From: Closterium sp. NIES-65
Taxonomy: Eukaryota; Streptophyta; Zygnematophyceae; Desmidiales; Closteriaceae
Length of the DNA stretch: 64,000 nucleotides
Reading direction: 5' to 3'
Assembly (NCBI GenBank): GCA_948144175.1
Contig: CANXME010002463.1
Coordinates: 124,001 to 188,000, forward strand
Below, in pieces: positions 22,312 to 34,366 of this stretch; position 1 is the first letter of the stretch; every line of letters begins with the position of its first letter. The notes beneath the pieces were generated by a model that saw only the letters and a program-made list of their open reading frames with translations, had not been told where the DNA came from and did no database searches. Position numbers and translations under genes: made by a program.

Positions 22312-23096
22312 CTAGCGAGCGTACTTCTGGATCAACTCAAGAAGCTTCTCCTTACTCGCTCCAACGAGTTCGTCCGCCTTCTCCCCGTTCACGAACACAA
22401 GGAAGGTTGGCATGACGGTAATGTTGAACTGCTCTGCCACTGCCTGCAATGTTCGGAAGCAAGATTCGGAAGCAAGGTTCGGAAGCAAGGTTCGGAAGCA
22501 AGGTTCGGAAGCAAGGTTCGGAAGCAAGGTTCGGAAGCAAGGTTCGGAAGCAATGTTGGGAAGCAATGTTGGGAAGCAATGTTCGAAAGCAATGTTCGAA
22601 AGCAATGTTGGGAAGCAAGGAACCCTTTAGCGATCTCAAAGTGACGGAAATTATTGGTAAAGGGCAGATAAAAACAGGTCTCGACAAAGCGACAGGCAGG
22701 ACAAATCATGGAGAAGACGAACCGAAAGATCGTCGACATCCACTTTAAGAAAGGTGATGGATTGATATTGAGTCGCATAGTTTTCAAAAACCGGGCCGAT
22801 TGCCCGGCAAGGGCCGCACCAAGTCGCTGTGAAATCCACAATGACCTGAAAAATGAAGGAGCACCAAGGTCAGAAACTTAATCAAGTTCAGGTGCGACGG
22901 CTATCGATTGTAGCCAGCACAGTACAAAAACGAAACATAGAATCGATTCTCGGCATGCGAGAGCATAACGTAACTGCAGACCCAGCCGCGACAGCGACGC
23001 TGAGAGCTAGATCGACGCAGTTCAGCTCACCACTTCGGCGTTGAGGAGAAAGGACCGCCACTCAGGCTCGGATCCGACAACGGAAACTCCCGCCAT
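22312..23096 (-). CDS. Thioredoxin (h-type), three exons, intact
   Basis: Exons are 23096-23031, 22845-22723 and 22443-22312 on the minus strand, with GT-AG borders and all introns in phase 0. Together they give a 106-residue protein, the usual size for a cytosolic thioredoxin. Exon 2 encodes [17 protein letters not shown] with the redox-active WCGPC motif, and exon 3 encodes the cis-proline loop [19 protein letters not shown]. The start [13 protein letters not shown] fits the short N-terminus of h-types, and no transit or signal peptide is evident. It would reduce protein disulfides in the cytosol using NADPH-thioredoxin reductase. The stop codon is TAG; the next in-frame stop (TGA) is seven codons on. 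Intron 2 carries a 13-bp tandem repeat. This is the clearest conventional host gene in the window. Confidence 0.93.
22451..22620. repeat. 13-bp tandem repeat in the thioredoxin intron
   Basis: About 13 copies of TTCGGAAGCAAGG, with variants in which TTCGG becomes TTGGG or TTCGA toward the 5' side of the gene. It lies wholly within intron 2. Confidence 0.9.
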
Positions 23097-24567
23097 AGAT
23101 CGCCGCGAACAAGCACCGAAACTATCAGAAACGAGGGTTACAAAGCGTGGCTGATAGCTATGCGAAATACTGGAAATTCGTACCAGCGGCTGGCCTAAAT
23201 GCTGGCAGAATCAAGTTTCCTAAAATGCCTGGAACCTGGGAGTAAACATTCACGTCCAATTCATTCTTGGACCGAGGTGGAAGACCTCAGCGGAATCGGG
23301 TCGACGAGCCCGTCGACCTGTGTCGACTGGCGACCTGCTGCCCCGGGCAGAAAAAATAAACTAAACCCCCATCGGATGGCTGCTATTTTCGGCGGCTTTG
23401 CCCACACGTCAGTCCATCCGGGCCCTGGTGGCTTCGAACCCACCAGGTCCCCCTCCTGGTGGGAAGGGGTTCCCACCAGGGCCGCACGCCGATGCAAGGG
23501 CTGTCGCGGCCCCCAGCTGGGAGTCGCACGCGGGAGGGAGTGCCCCGCCCCCTCCCAGGTCCCTAGCGAGATCCGGGCGGCGGAGCGGGCTGGCGGGGTG
23601 GTCCCGGCCACGCCAGCGCCACGCAGCGTGGTCCCAAACCCGGGCCCAGCCCTGGCTCGCGAAACCCCTCGCGAAACCCCTCGCTCTCCAATCCGAGGGC
23701 GTGGGCCGAACCCCGGCGCGCCGAGACGGATCCGGCCAATCGGAGCCGTTTCCGACTGGTCCGTCCCTCGGAAGAACCCTCGCGAAGCATTTCGCATGCG
23801 AATCCGCGCGTGCGAATGGCAGTCCGGGCTGGCCGAAACGGATTCGGCCAATGGGAGCCGGTTTACGCCATCTCCGTGCAGCACGAATTGGAGCCGGCCA
23901 ATCGAAAGATCAAACGGAAAGATCAAACGAGAAAAAAATATTAATTTTCACTTTATGCATCGGATGGACAATATTAATGTTTACTTTATGCATCTGGGAA
24001 ACATTCAGTTTAATAACGGAGTAAACTGAGAAATAACGGAGGTTACGAGGTTACGTGTAATATAACGGAGTGTACTGTTAATTCGGGTGACCCTAAGTCG
24101 GACCTCGGCGGTCGCGACGAGGAAAATTATCTCTCCGCGGGAGTTAGCAGCCCGCTCCGAACGGGGCTCGCGGATGGTGTGCAACGTGGCGGACGTTGGA
24201 TGCACAAGCGTGCATGTTGCGGAACCTCCCCGCAGGGTGAGAGGCCCGCGCGGTGCGACCGCGAGTGCCGTCTCTTGTTTCCATATCGGCCCACTCTTAG
24301 GCTCTTAGGTTCTCGGTACGGGCACCTGGTGCTCATTTTCGTTCTCCGTCTTCACATCTTGTTCTCTTCCTGCTCGCCCGTTCCACGTAGAGGTCCTCGT
24401 CGCCTAGTGCTAGCAGAGATTCTGCTTGGCCGCGTTCGCGCTTGGTAGCATCTAGCGTAGCTCATATTTTCTGCCGCGAGCACATTTTCGCGAACCGTTC
24501 GTCCTAGATTCACGCGAGCACTGTGTCGCGTACGTTTCGTCCTCGTGCTTTTGCGGTCGTACCAGTA
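23097..24567. other. Thioredoxin upstream region and left arm of element 2
   Basis: No coding domain is seen. It contains an inverted-repeat cluster around CCTGGTGGG/CCCACCAGG (23420-23490), a direct repeat CTCGCGAAACCC (23655-23680), and 21-bp direct repeats with core GGCCAATSGGAGCCG (23728-23748, 23840-23860). An AT-rich patch follows, with three TAACGGAG boxes (24010-24070). The boundary between host DNA and element 2 could not be fixed. A pyrimidine-rich leader (24340-24380) resembles those before A1 and A3. Confidence 0.4.
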
Positions 24568-27500
24568 ATGAGCCGCGAAATGAAGGCGCTTAGAGCTGGG
24601 TCGAAGGAGGCCGCCTCCTGTCCGGCCATCATCTCTGTTGCGGGAGCCACGGTGGATCTCCCCCCCGAACAGTGGAGGCTGCTCGCAGAGGATAAGCATC
24701 CTCTCACGGCCCGTCTGTTCGACTTTATCACCGGGTGAGATCCATGCGTTCAAGTCCCTGACTCTTATATGCACGCGTTGTTTATGGTCGCGGTGTTTAG
24801 GCTGTTCGCGACATGTCAGCGGTAGTTACTCGTAGGCAGTGCAGGCCGCGGCATAACTCCGCTGTGCTTTTGGGTCGCGCTGTTACTGTTTGAGCTTTTC
24901 CCCGCCTTCTTTTACACCGTCCCGCACAGCGTGATTGTCCGGAGGTATCTGGAGAAGGAGGTGCATGAGCACGTCCGAATAGTGACGAGCGGTGTTGTCG
25001 CGGACATAGTCGCGGGTCGGGATGAAGCGGTCCATGCCTTTGGCGGTTTGATGGAGTGCAGCCTGGTGGTTTTCTGCATCTGGTCCGAGTGATTTTCCAT
25101 TGGGAGTGTTCACTTGTGCAGGGATTGCACTCGTTTAAGTGGTTTAACGCGGTCGTCAATGGCACGTTCAGGGACGTGGTCGACAAGAAGAGCTCGAACG
25201 CGAGCATGCTCATTATGCTACACCCCGACCACTTGTCGCTTGACGGTGACGAGTGGAACACGCGGTTCGTTCGCGTTGCTATTCCCACTGGTGGTGCGGA
25301 ACACGTCACCGCGGCTGATGCGATTGTGGAGTGAGTACCGCGTACTGGTTTATCATCAGTACCACGTTCATTTCCGCTCCGGGGCTCATGTCGCTAACCG
25401 TGCGCTCGCGTGGATATGTATGTGCTTTGGTGCAGGTGGTTTCAGGGTCGCGTCGACGAGGATTTTGCGGGCGGCTCCATTCAGTTCACCCGCTCCCGCC
25501 AGCTTAAGGATCCCGAGCGTCTGTTGGATCTGGTACGTCTGTGCTGTGTACGTGTTCTCGATGACCGCCAATAGTTGCAGTGGTGCTAACAAACCTCATG
25601 AAATGTTTTCGAGGACGCGACGTCATTCCGCGGCTCATGCGGCAACATCGCTTGTCTGTTCGCGTTCGACAAGATCATTGCACAGTTGGACGCGGTCGCT
25701 GCCAGTGGATCCGGGCCGCAATTCTCGAGGCCAACCGCGAAGACTCTGAATGCACTGAGGCATGAGGCGTACCAAACCGCCGAAGAGCTCGCGTTCAGCT
25801 TGAGCGTGGATATGACGCGACCCATGCACGGCGGTGAGGCTGAAGGGGCTGAAACGGGGAAGGTGCAGAAAGTGGCTACGGGTGCACAGGTTGCTGACCA
25901 TGGTGTTCTCGCTCTCACAGGTGCCGCTGGTGTTTCGAACCGCGGAGGTGCTCGAGGGGGGACGGTGGTCCACGCTGATGACGACGTGGCCGAGGATACC
26001 GCGACAAAGGGTGCAACCCGCGATGAGGCTGACCTCGCTGTTGCGCGTGAGGGGGAGGAGTCGAGCGAGGAGGAGGCGGAGGAACATGTGGTAGCGGCCG
26101 CGGCATCCAGCAGGCCCACTACCTCCGGCAAGAGCATCAAGCACCTCGCGCAGCACTTGGCCCCCGGTGCTGGAAGCGCGGGCCCGAGTGGTGAGGTCGC
26201 GGGCAAGAGTCCCGTGACAGGTCCGCGTGATCACGCGTCCCTGTCCTCGTTGCCATCGCATAAGCTTGCTGCCGAGATCCTGCAGCTCGACTGCAGGCTT
26301 GCAGCGCTGGCCGAAGAGAACGCACAGCTGAAGAAACGCCAGGAGTCGGGGGTTGGTGGGGTCGCGGTCGTGGGCTCTCACGAGCTTGCGTCCGCGCTTG
26401 ATAATGCGGTTCGGGTGTTGAAGGAAGAGGCGAGGGCGATCGCGCAGGAAAGAGCGGCACTGGTCGATACGCGTAACCAGGAGGCGTTGGTGCTGGGGAG
26501 AGTGGACGCGAGGCTGGGACAGCTGCAGGGGGTGGTGACAGACTCCATGGAAGCCGCTCAGAAGAAGCTGACGGACGAGGTTGCGTGGAAGATCGACAAC
26601 ATGTCGACCGCGGTCTCCGCGACAGCAGAGCGGGCGATCACCACCAGCGGGGTCACGAACGCGTTGCACACCCTAATCGCGCTCGTTGGAGGAGCCCCCC
26701 CGCCGCGCACGGATAATGAAGGAGCGGCCGCGACGGAGATTGCCGAGCTCGGGGATGCAGAGCATGGAAAGCGGGCAGCGGTTGCAAAGGCGGAGAATCA
26801 AAGGGGGGCGAAGAGGCAGAGAGGTTCCCAGGCAGCGGCCGCGGTGCGCAATCCGAGCGTGCAGGACATGCTGAAGCAGAAGTGGGGCGCTGCATCGCGA
26901 GGTCCAGCACCGCCTGGTCAACCGGGCTCGAGCTCGCGCTCCATCCCACATGGAGAAGCTGCACCCAAACCACCGGGCCCTGCCGGGGCAACCGCGACAG
27001 TGACAAGTACTGTGGGTCGGGGCAAGGGTAAGTCGGAGGATGGAGAGGCGCCGGCTGCTGCGGCAGAGGGCAGGCAGACCACGCTTGCACCCGCTCGTGC
27101 TGCAATCGCCGCGGGACATCTGCACAGCGCACTGGCATCTGCAGGTCCTATCGCAGCCTCGGTCGAGGGCAAGGCGGAGAAACGCGGACGGGGTGGCAAG
27201 AAGTTGCCCACTCCACCCGTGTACACGATCGACGAGGACGATGCGGATGAGGAGCTGGAGGGTCTCGTGAGCAGGTGGGTCGAGGCGGGCGACGGAGGAG
27301 AGAAGGGTGGGGAGGCCGCGGTCGACATTTATAGCGCCGGAGAGAGCGCGGACGAGCAAGACGGAGACGCCGTGATTGTGGAAGGTGGCACAACGGGAGG
27401 ACATGGTGACACCGCCCCCAAGCGCAAGGGCTGCGGCATCCGCGCTCCACCCAGGGGCGGGCCCGGATTGGTTTCTGAACCCCATCTAGGGGGGAAGAAG

Positions 27501-28390
27501 CGATGGCTCGGACACGGCGACCTCGAAGACCTGCAGTACAAGACCGCGATCGCGATGTATCCCTATGACGGGAAGGTCGACCCCGGGCTGAATTTGAGCC
27601 AGAAGCAGATCCGAGAATGGGCCGCGGACCTGTCCATCGCCGAGGGGTTACATACGGGCCTCTTAATCACCATGCACTACCGCAACCTCGTGGCAAGCAA
27701 GGACAGGTGAGCTGTGCCAATCCACCATCACCTAGTGCGTTCATACGATATCACATGGATCGCTCCCGCGTAGTCAGTCGCTTTGGTTTGTAATCATGTT
27801 CTGGCCGCTCCAACCCACTGCGTGGCAGGTGGCACCGCATGTTCGATTCCTATCGCGGGCTTACCAAGCCCGGAATGCACACCACCAACGTGATTGCATG
27901 GGCCGCGGTGGTAGGCAAGGAGGCTGCATCAGAAGAAGCGGATCTCGGCGACGTGGAGCCGACGGACTACGCAGGAGCGATCGCATGCGCCATTGCAATG
28001 GTGTGGGAGGTCACTCGCGGTTCTAACGTCACTGCCGCGGCGGATAATGGAAACCTGGCTGCGCGTGCAGCAGGTTGCTATGGAGAGCGAAGCCGTCTCT
28101 TCCCTGTAGTATCCGCATACATCATCAATGCGGTGCGGAAGCACAATAGCCGCGAGGAAGATGAGCCACAGGCTGTCCCAGACCCGAAGGCGGTCGCCGC
28201 CGCGATCGTGTCCGGAGTCGTGAACGAGGTCATTGCAAAGTCTCGCGATCTCAGGCACATCGAGTTGGCCGCCCGCGAAACGGTGGACGTTATCATCACC
28301 TGGTGCGACTGCTCGGTGGCAGGGAAGCAGATGGAGTCCTTGGGTTTGTACCTTGCCCTGCCAAAGGATCGTCTGAAGAAGCGCACTTGA
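24568..28390 (+). CDS. Gene A2: companion gene of element 2, unknown function (six exons)
   Basis: Inferred exons are 24568-24734, 24930-25065, 25122-25330, 25436-25532, 25614-27706 and 27829-28390, all GT-AG with compatible phases. They give about 1,087 residues ending in TGA, with no internal stop. Exon 1 is 167 nt, as in A1 and A3. The intron before exon 6 falls at the same place and phase as in A1 (AR|IDDILGRYRGYA versus DR|WHRMFDSYRGLT). Exon 5 has a coiled coil (about 26260-26640, LAALAEENAQLKKR), Gly/Ala/Pro linkers and RGAKRQRG, a possible nuclear-localisation signal. A block RWLGHGDLEDLQYKTAIAMY, followed by PYDG, corresponds to NRYIGKS...YDG in A1. I recognise no family. Conservation next to a recombinase in two elements argues for a role in transposition. 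Confidence 0.65.
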
Positions 28391-28478
28391 GTGCGTGTAG
28401 TATCGCGTAGCATGTGCACAGCCTGTCCGCCATGCTTGAGTTCTACTCGCGGTGGATTGTGCTGGTGCCTGTAGTAAA

Positions 28479-28521
<43 letters not shown>

Positions 28522-28934
28522 CGCGCGCGCGTGTGCGTGCGTGTGTGCGCGTGTGCGTGTGCGCGTGAGCACCTAGTGTTTACATGTGGAACAATATGCG
28601 AAGGTTTGTAGGATTCAGTGGGTGCGTGTTTTTGCGCGTGACATTTTAGTAGTAATCTGCATTCGTCTCAGGTATTCCCACACATTATCATTGTACACAC
28701 TACGACGCGAACAAGCTTTGTACATTAAGCAACAGCAGCACGCAATTAGCACGGCCGCGATGTAAATCAGCACTATCTGACAGCGAAACAACAACAGCCC
28801 GCGAGCAACACGGCCGCGTTGTAAATCAGCATAATCTTCGCGTAAACAACAACACTCGCGGTCGATTATAGGGACCCATAACATCGCACCCGAAGACGGT
28901 GATATCAATACGAACAACAGCGGGGTCAATCCAT
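28391..28934. other. Convergent intergenic spacer of element 2
   Basis: Lies between the A2 and B2 stop codons and contains the GT/GC microsatellite. An imperfect repeat includes GCACGGCCGCGATGTAAATCA and its near copy ACACGGCCGCGTTGTAAATCA at about 28749-28830. No gene is seen. Confidence 0.6.
28481..28567. repeat. GT/GC dinucleotide microsatellite
   Basis: A (GT)n run passes into (GC)n and then mixed GTGTGC units: alternating purine-pyrimidine DNA with Z-DNA potential. Confidence 0.95.
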
Positions 28935-31239
28935 TTACTGCAAGTCTGGCATGAGCGCACAGTACTGGGGCCACGCGACCGTGAACTCCGAAGCGGGAAG
29001 AGAGGCATCGATGAGACGGTCGCGAACAAGCATCCATTTCACACGCAACTGAACCTCCACCGGAGAGCCCTTCTTGAGCTGGCTCAGTTCCATGTCAACA
29101 CTCTTCTTCTTTACCGCGATCCCTTCCGATACACCCGACATGCCCACAGCACCTGACATGAGGTCGAGCTTGTCGAGCACTACCGCGATGTCGTCTCCTT
29201 GCTCCACCCTGTGGGCGATGAAGTTCATGATTCGCTTAACACGGTTTATCGCGTTCTGGCCGCCTCCCTCCTCTCCAATGAGCGCGGCCATTCGCGAAAC
29301 TGCGCCGCGGGGTTGGGCCAGAAGCGACTCTAGACTCTCGAGGATCAGCGGGTGCGTTGTCTTGTACAGCTTCCATCCGTCTGACGGTTTGGTGGCGTTG
29401 ACCCATGGAAGGACGATCGCGTCCCGAATCGTCTGTTCCCTGGTGGGCGCTGCGGCTTTCTTCCGCGTCCCCTGCTCGGTGGGACCTGTGGCATTGGTCG
29501 TCGCGGCCGCGGCTCCAGGAGTGGTTGCCTGGTTCGGAACCGCGGTCGGCCCTGAGCTGCTCACGGTGAGCCGCGACAGCTGGGCCTCCAAATCATTCAC
29601 GCGCTCATCCTTCTCGGCCAGTTTCCGATCGCGATCCTCCAGCAGCCCCTCCAGCTCTTTCACCCGTTTCTGAGTCGCGACCAACTCTAGGCCTAGTCTG
29701 GTGTTGTCAGCTTGTGAACGCGTGAAGTACTCAGTGAGGACGGTCACTTGGTTCTGCGCGTCCATTCTGGTACTCACCTCCTGCATGGGCAGAAAGCGAC
29801 CGCGAACTTGTTATGGTTTGGCATTGACATCACGGAAGAAAGATAACGCGACCATTCAGTACTTACCGCGGGCTGGGTCAGTGTAGGTGTGTTGCGTTGT
29901 ACTATGGCGAGTTGATTTGCCAATGAGACATCTGCAGCCCACGACGCAAACTCCTCTGTCTGGCAGAGCGGGTTGTTGACCACGTACGGGTGTCACGGCT
30001 GGTGGATGTAATACATCGCCAGGTCTTGCGCGACCGCCATCCTAGCGTCCCCATCCAGCTCCTTCAGTATGTTTAGCCCCGCGGTGTCCTGCTTCTCCGG
30101 CTTCTGCGTTTCCACCATCCTGCGGTTGTAATCCTTGCACTGTGACAATATAAAAACAAGGCAGTGAACGCTGTGCCAGGGTGGTATGTGAGATGCTTGC
30201 GGTCGCGTATGTGCGGACCACACATACCTGTTGCTGTCCTTTGTCCGTGGCGGCCCATGGGAAAATGTGCTTCCTAAGTAGCTCATCCAGCTTATCGTTG
30301 ACCGGAACAGTTGCGCGACCCAGGAAGTAGTCACCGTCAACCCCGGTGAAGCCCGCCTTCAGCAGCACGACCTCCCTTGGAATGGTTGTGAGGTAGTGCT
30401 TAGTCATCACGTCGATGAAGCGCCAGCCCCCCAGCCTCGCCAGCTGATCCGAAGGCATTCCGTCCGCGGACACGTGCTGCGCCCCCTCAGCCCTGGTCGC
30501 GTGAACCGCACGCGAGCATGTGATTCCCGCGTCCTGGAGAATTTTCGCCGCCCAGTCGTGATGAGTCGTGGGCGGTATTTGCTTCTCGTTGCCCGCGCGA
30601 AGGGGGAAGAACAGATATTGATCGTACCACGTGGAGGGTTCCGTGAAGTCGAGAGGGGGGGCTATGTTCTCGTAAAGGATGGGAACCAAGTCGTACACCC
30701 AGTGCAGCCACAGCAGCGTCGCTCCGACCGCGCACAGCGTCCAATCTATGTGCCTCACAGCAGATATGTAGTTGAGCGAGAAGTCTTTGTTTGTCTTGCC
30801 CGTCCTGCACGCGCAAACAAACATGAACGCGTTTCTAACTGGATCGGTCTCCGATTTTGCGCCTAGCTTCCACATCATCATGTCAGGCAGCTGCAGGTTT
30901 CTGATCGTGCATCCGCGGGCCAGAGTGTGATGACCGAGCACGGTCATCGTCCGGATGCAGAGGTCGCGATGCATTGCCTGCGTGTATGCTTTCTTGGCTA
31001 GTGTGAAGCTGGTCAAGATCGCGTCCATGCTGGTCTTCCTCATCATATGCTTGAACTCGTCCGGGGTGTACGTGTCCGCGGCCGTGCCCTGATGGCGATC
31101 CATGTGTTCCCTGCGCATGGATTGGGACGATAGTGCGGGTGTTTGTGGACGCGGGATTGTCAGGCATTAAACGAGTTCACTGAGAACGTATACTTACGCG
31201 ATAAACCGCTTGTATTGGTCGCGTACTTGAACGCGGACC

Positions 31240-31500
31240 TGTCAAAATCACTAGGTAATTGAGAGTAGAAACGTGGGGCCTAGGCTTAGTAGCCTAGGCC
31301 CTAACTTAGTATCGAGCGGGTTTTCACCTAGGGTGAGAGTCGAGTGAGTTGAGAGAGAAATTGTGAAAAGGTGGTTTCACTACAGGTTCAAGGGTACATA
31401 TAGCATAGAAACAAAATAAGGTGCACCACCAACAAAAGTTTACATAACTACACTAACTACAACTACAAGCAATTATAAAACATGACAAAATATTTCGACA
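31240..31500 (-). repeat. 3' LTR of the 31240 element
   Basis: TGTCAAAATCACTAGG...TATTTCGACA, 261 bp. Confidence 0.92.
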
Positions 31501-32229
31501 CGCCCCCATAATGCTTGTAGGTAGGTATGTAGTTACAGCAACAGCAGGTACCCCTACCATCTCCTCACCCTCCTCCTTCCCCTCCCCCACACTGCTGCAG
31601 AAGCAGCAGAGAAAGGGGGAAGAGAGGAGAGGTGGAGGGACGGCTGCTTGTTGCCTCACACCTGCCACCCCGGTACCACTCCCCCTCCTCACCCACATCC
31701 TCACACCCTCCTCCCCCAGCGGCAGCTGCAGCGGTGGGACTGAAAGAAGGAGGAGGGAAAGGGAGAGAGTTGACCCCACGCTCCAACACCCTCCACCCCC
31801 ATACCCTCCTCCCCACGGCTGCAGGGAGACAAGAGAAAGGGGGGGGTGGGAAGGAAGAAAGCCGCAGAGCGGCGAAGAGGCGTCGGTGCAGATGGGTCAG
31901 GGGCGGCAGCAGGGAGTGCTGGGGCGGAAAGGCCCGTCGCGGGCCAGTGCCACGGGGCGCACGACGGGTAGAATAAAAGGGCCCGATCGTGTGCCTCGGG
32001 GCACACGACGAGCAGGGCACCATCGTGTGCCACGGGGCGCACGATGGGCAGTAGAAGGGCACCGTCGCGTGCCACGGGGCGCGCGACGGGCAGGGGGAGT
32101 CACACGCCCGTGGGCGGGACAAGGTAAAAATAAAAAACCGTCACGCGCCCTAGGCGCGCAACCGTAAAATCTTAGCAGCGGAAGTAAAGCGGGCCCACAG
32201 GCCAGGACGAACACTAAGCTCCGATAACA

Positions 32230-32490
32230 TGTCAAAATCACTAGGTAATTGAGAGTAGAAACGTGGGGCCTAGGCTTAGTAGCCTAGGCCCTAACTTAGT
32301 ATCGAGCGGGTTTTCACCTAGGGTGAGAGTCGAGTGAGTTGAGAGAGAAATTGTGAAAAGGTGGTTTTACTATAGGTTCAGGGGTACATATAGCATAGAA
32401 ACAAAATAAGGTGCACCACCAACAAAAGTTTACATAACTACACTAACTACAACTACAAGCAATTATAAAACATGACAAAATATTTCGACA
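32230..32490 (-). repeat. 5' LTR of the 31240 element
   Basis: Near-identical to 31240-31500, with the primer-like site directly outside it. Confidence 0.92.
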
Positions 32491-34366
32491 GGACCCAGAT
32501 GCGACACTCTGCAAAGTCGCGCAGCAGGTTCAGAACGGGCTTCCTGAAGATCGCCCCGTCCAGCTTGATGAGCAGGTTCAAAGCCTTGAGACGCCCCATC
32601 AGCATTGCTGGGGTGCACTGGCGTCTCTTCTTCAAGGTCTTCTGCGGCCGCTTGAGTGTGGCCATCGTGTCCGCCTGCGCGACTGTCTCGTTCGCGAGGA
32701 AGGTCACGTATTTGCGTAAGCGCCACGGATTCGTCTCAGGGCCGTGGAACCACTGCTCGTCGCCCTCCGCCATCTTCCAGTCACCACCCATGTTCTGTTC
32801 GAGCGCGGCCCCAATCTCGTCCGGGTTCGCGTTTCTCAGCGCGGCCTCATCACCAAACCTACCCGCGTCCAGTTTAGGCAGCTCGTGGGCCATGAACCGC
32901 TTGTACTCGTTGGCCCAACCGCGATACTTCTTCAGCGTGGCCTCCGAGACACCGTAGAGGATTCCGTAGCACATCTCTCGTTTCGCGGCCGGCGTGTCGT
33001 CCACACCTAGCCTGTTCCAATCAGCGATAGGGACCTCAATGTCCCTCCGCGTACCCCGCACCCGTTCGTTGTCTTCCGCCTCCTCCTCGTTGAGCGCGGA
33101 CAGCGAGTTCGATAGGTAGTTTTCGTCATCGTCATTCCAACTATCGTCCGCATCGTCAGCGCCGTCCTCGTCATCCTCATCGCTTGTCCCCTCGCTCCCC
33201 TCCCGGGAGCCATTGCGTGCCGTGTGCGGCACTACATCGACTCTCCGCCTCCTTATACGCGGTCTATTAACTGGCCCGTTACCTGACCCGCCGTTCGCGA
33301 TAACACCGCTACCCCTGCCGCCGTTACCTGTCACCCCATGCGCTCCCTGCCCGTTCGCACTATTCTTGTTTGCTCCCACACCTGTCGCACGTCCTGCGCT
33401 CGCTCTCCCACCCCGTCGTATCGCACCTCTCCCTCTATCCGCGTTCCCTCTCTCCCCTGTCCCTCCTCCCGCGTTCCCCCTCGCACCCGTCCCTCTTCCC
33501 CTTACCGCGTTTCCGCTTGCACCCGCTCCACGCCCCGCGTTCCCCGCGTTTGCCTGTGGTTGCCCACCTACACCAGTCGCGTACGCTACAATCGGATGCG
33601 TGGGGGTGCGGATGTGGACGTCGGGGTTTCCGGGAAACAGTGAGTTCAGGTTCCATATTGGCGGCGAACGTGCACGCACGCGTGCATTCATCCCCGCTCC
33701 ACCATTCACCGCATGCCCTACACCACCGGCAACTACGTTCGATGATGGGCCGTCTGTTCGCGCTCGTGTGTCCAAACCGACAACTAATGCATCTCTAGGG
33801 TCTGGCGGGGCTTGCACAGCTGGCTGGCTTTCCGGATGAATCGCGCTGGGGAATGGTGTTGACGGCGCGACAGGAGGCGTCACTACAGATGCGGGTGCGT
33901 GCACCATGGGGTTTGGTTGAACGCCGATGTACCCGTACATGAATCCCACGTTCGAGTACTGCGGCCCTACGAAGCCACGCACAGGCATCCCAAAGAGCTG
34001 GCTACTGGGCACGGACGGTGGCGCGTCCCCATTACCCGGTTGATTTTGTAACGCGACCCCCGCTGCCGCAAACGGTATTTGTGGCCGCGGTGCTAGGTGG
34101 AGCCCGTTGACCAGTTGCTGTGGGTGAAACGTGGGCGTCCTGGACCCAAAAACCACTGGCTGCCCGTATGGGGTGCTCCATGCGGGGTTGAGCGCGTTCA
34201 CCCCATGCACGGGAGCGGTGGGTGGTTCGGCATTATGTATTTGATGCGCGGTTGTGTTGCCCGAAGCATTGACGGAGTCGTGAAGTATTGGCGCCGCGAC
34301 GCGATTCACGGTATGCATGCGGCGTGCGAGGTTGCACCTACTCGTATTCACCGTGTGCGTCAACAT

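Larger units (their letters stand above)
31240..32490 (-). mobile_element. Small non-autonomous LTR retrotransposon in exon 1 of recombinase B2
   Basis: Two 261-bp LTRs (31240-31500, 32230-32490) with TG...CA ends differ at only a few positions. The duplication GGACC is at 31235-31239 and 32491-32495. On the minus strand the primer-like TGTTATCGGAGC lies next to the right LTR, and GGGGGCG next to the left LTR serves as polypurine tract. The interior has no gag or pol. It has GGCGCACGACGGGCAG-type repeats like the leaders of N1-N3. The LTR sequence is a different family from N1-N3. Confidence 0.92.
28935..34366 (-). pseudogene. Gene B2: Crypton-like tyrosine recombinase, complete catalytic set but broken by an LTR element and a UGA
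   Basis: Minus-strand exons: exon 1 is 34366-32491 plus 31239-31198, with a 1.25-kb LTR element between. The others are 31110-30228, 30139-29867 and 29780-28935. About 1,300 codons in phase end at TAA. The N-terminus is Pro/Gly/Arg-rich with repeated GNAGRG-type units, then acidic (DEDDEDGADDADD). The core-binding region has ATLKKYRGWANEYKRF. The catalytic domain shows ARGCTIR (first Arg), HATRAEGAQ (HxxR), GGW and HYLTTIPREV with the likely nucleophilic Tyr. This is the Crypton/NDC10-like arrangement. A TGA at 29995-29993 interrupts exon 3 where B1 has Trp (TPWHPYV). The last exon has a coiled coil (LVATQKRVKELEGLLEDRD) and a helical domain. Apart from the insertion and this stop the frame is open, so inactivation looks recent. 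Confidence 0.75.

Noticed and set aside
23398..24029. Arg/Pro-rich frames at 23199-24029
   Set aside because: No domain, high GC and repeat content, and no splice or homolog support. Treated as non-coding upstream DNA.
11093..34366. DIRS or Ngaro retrotransposon identity for the recombinase elements
   Set aside because: No reverse transcriptase or RNase H lies inside either element. The only RT sequences belong to separate Copia elements with their own LTRs and target duplications.
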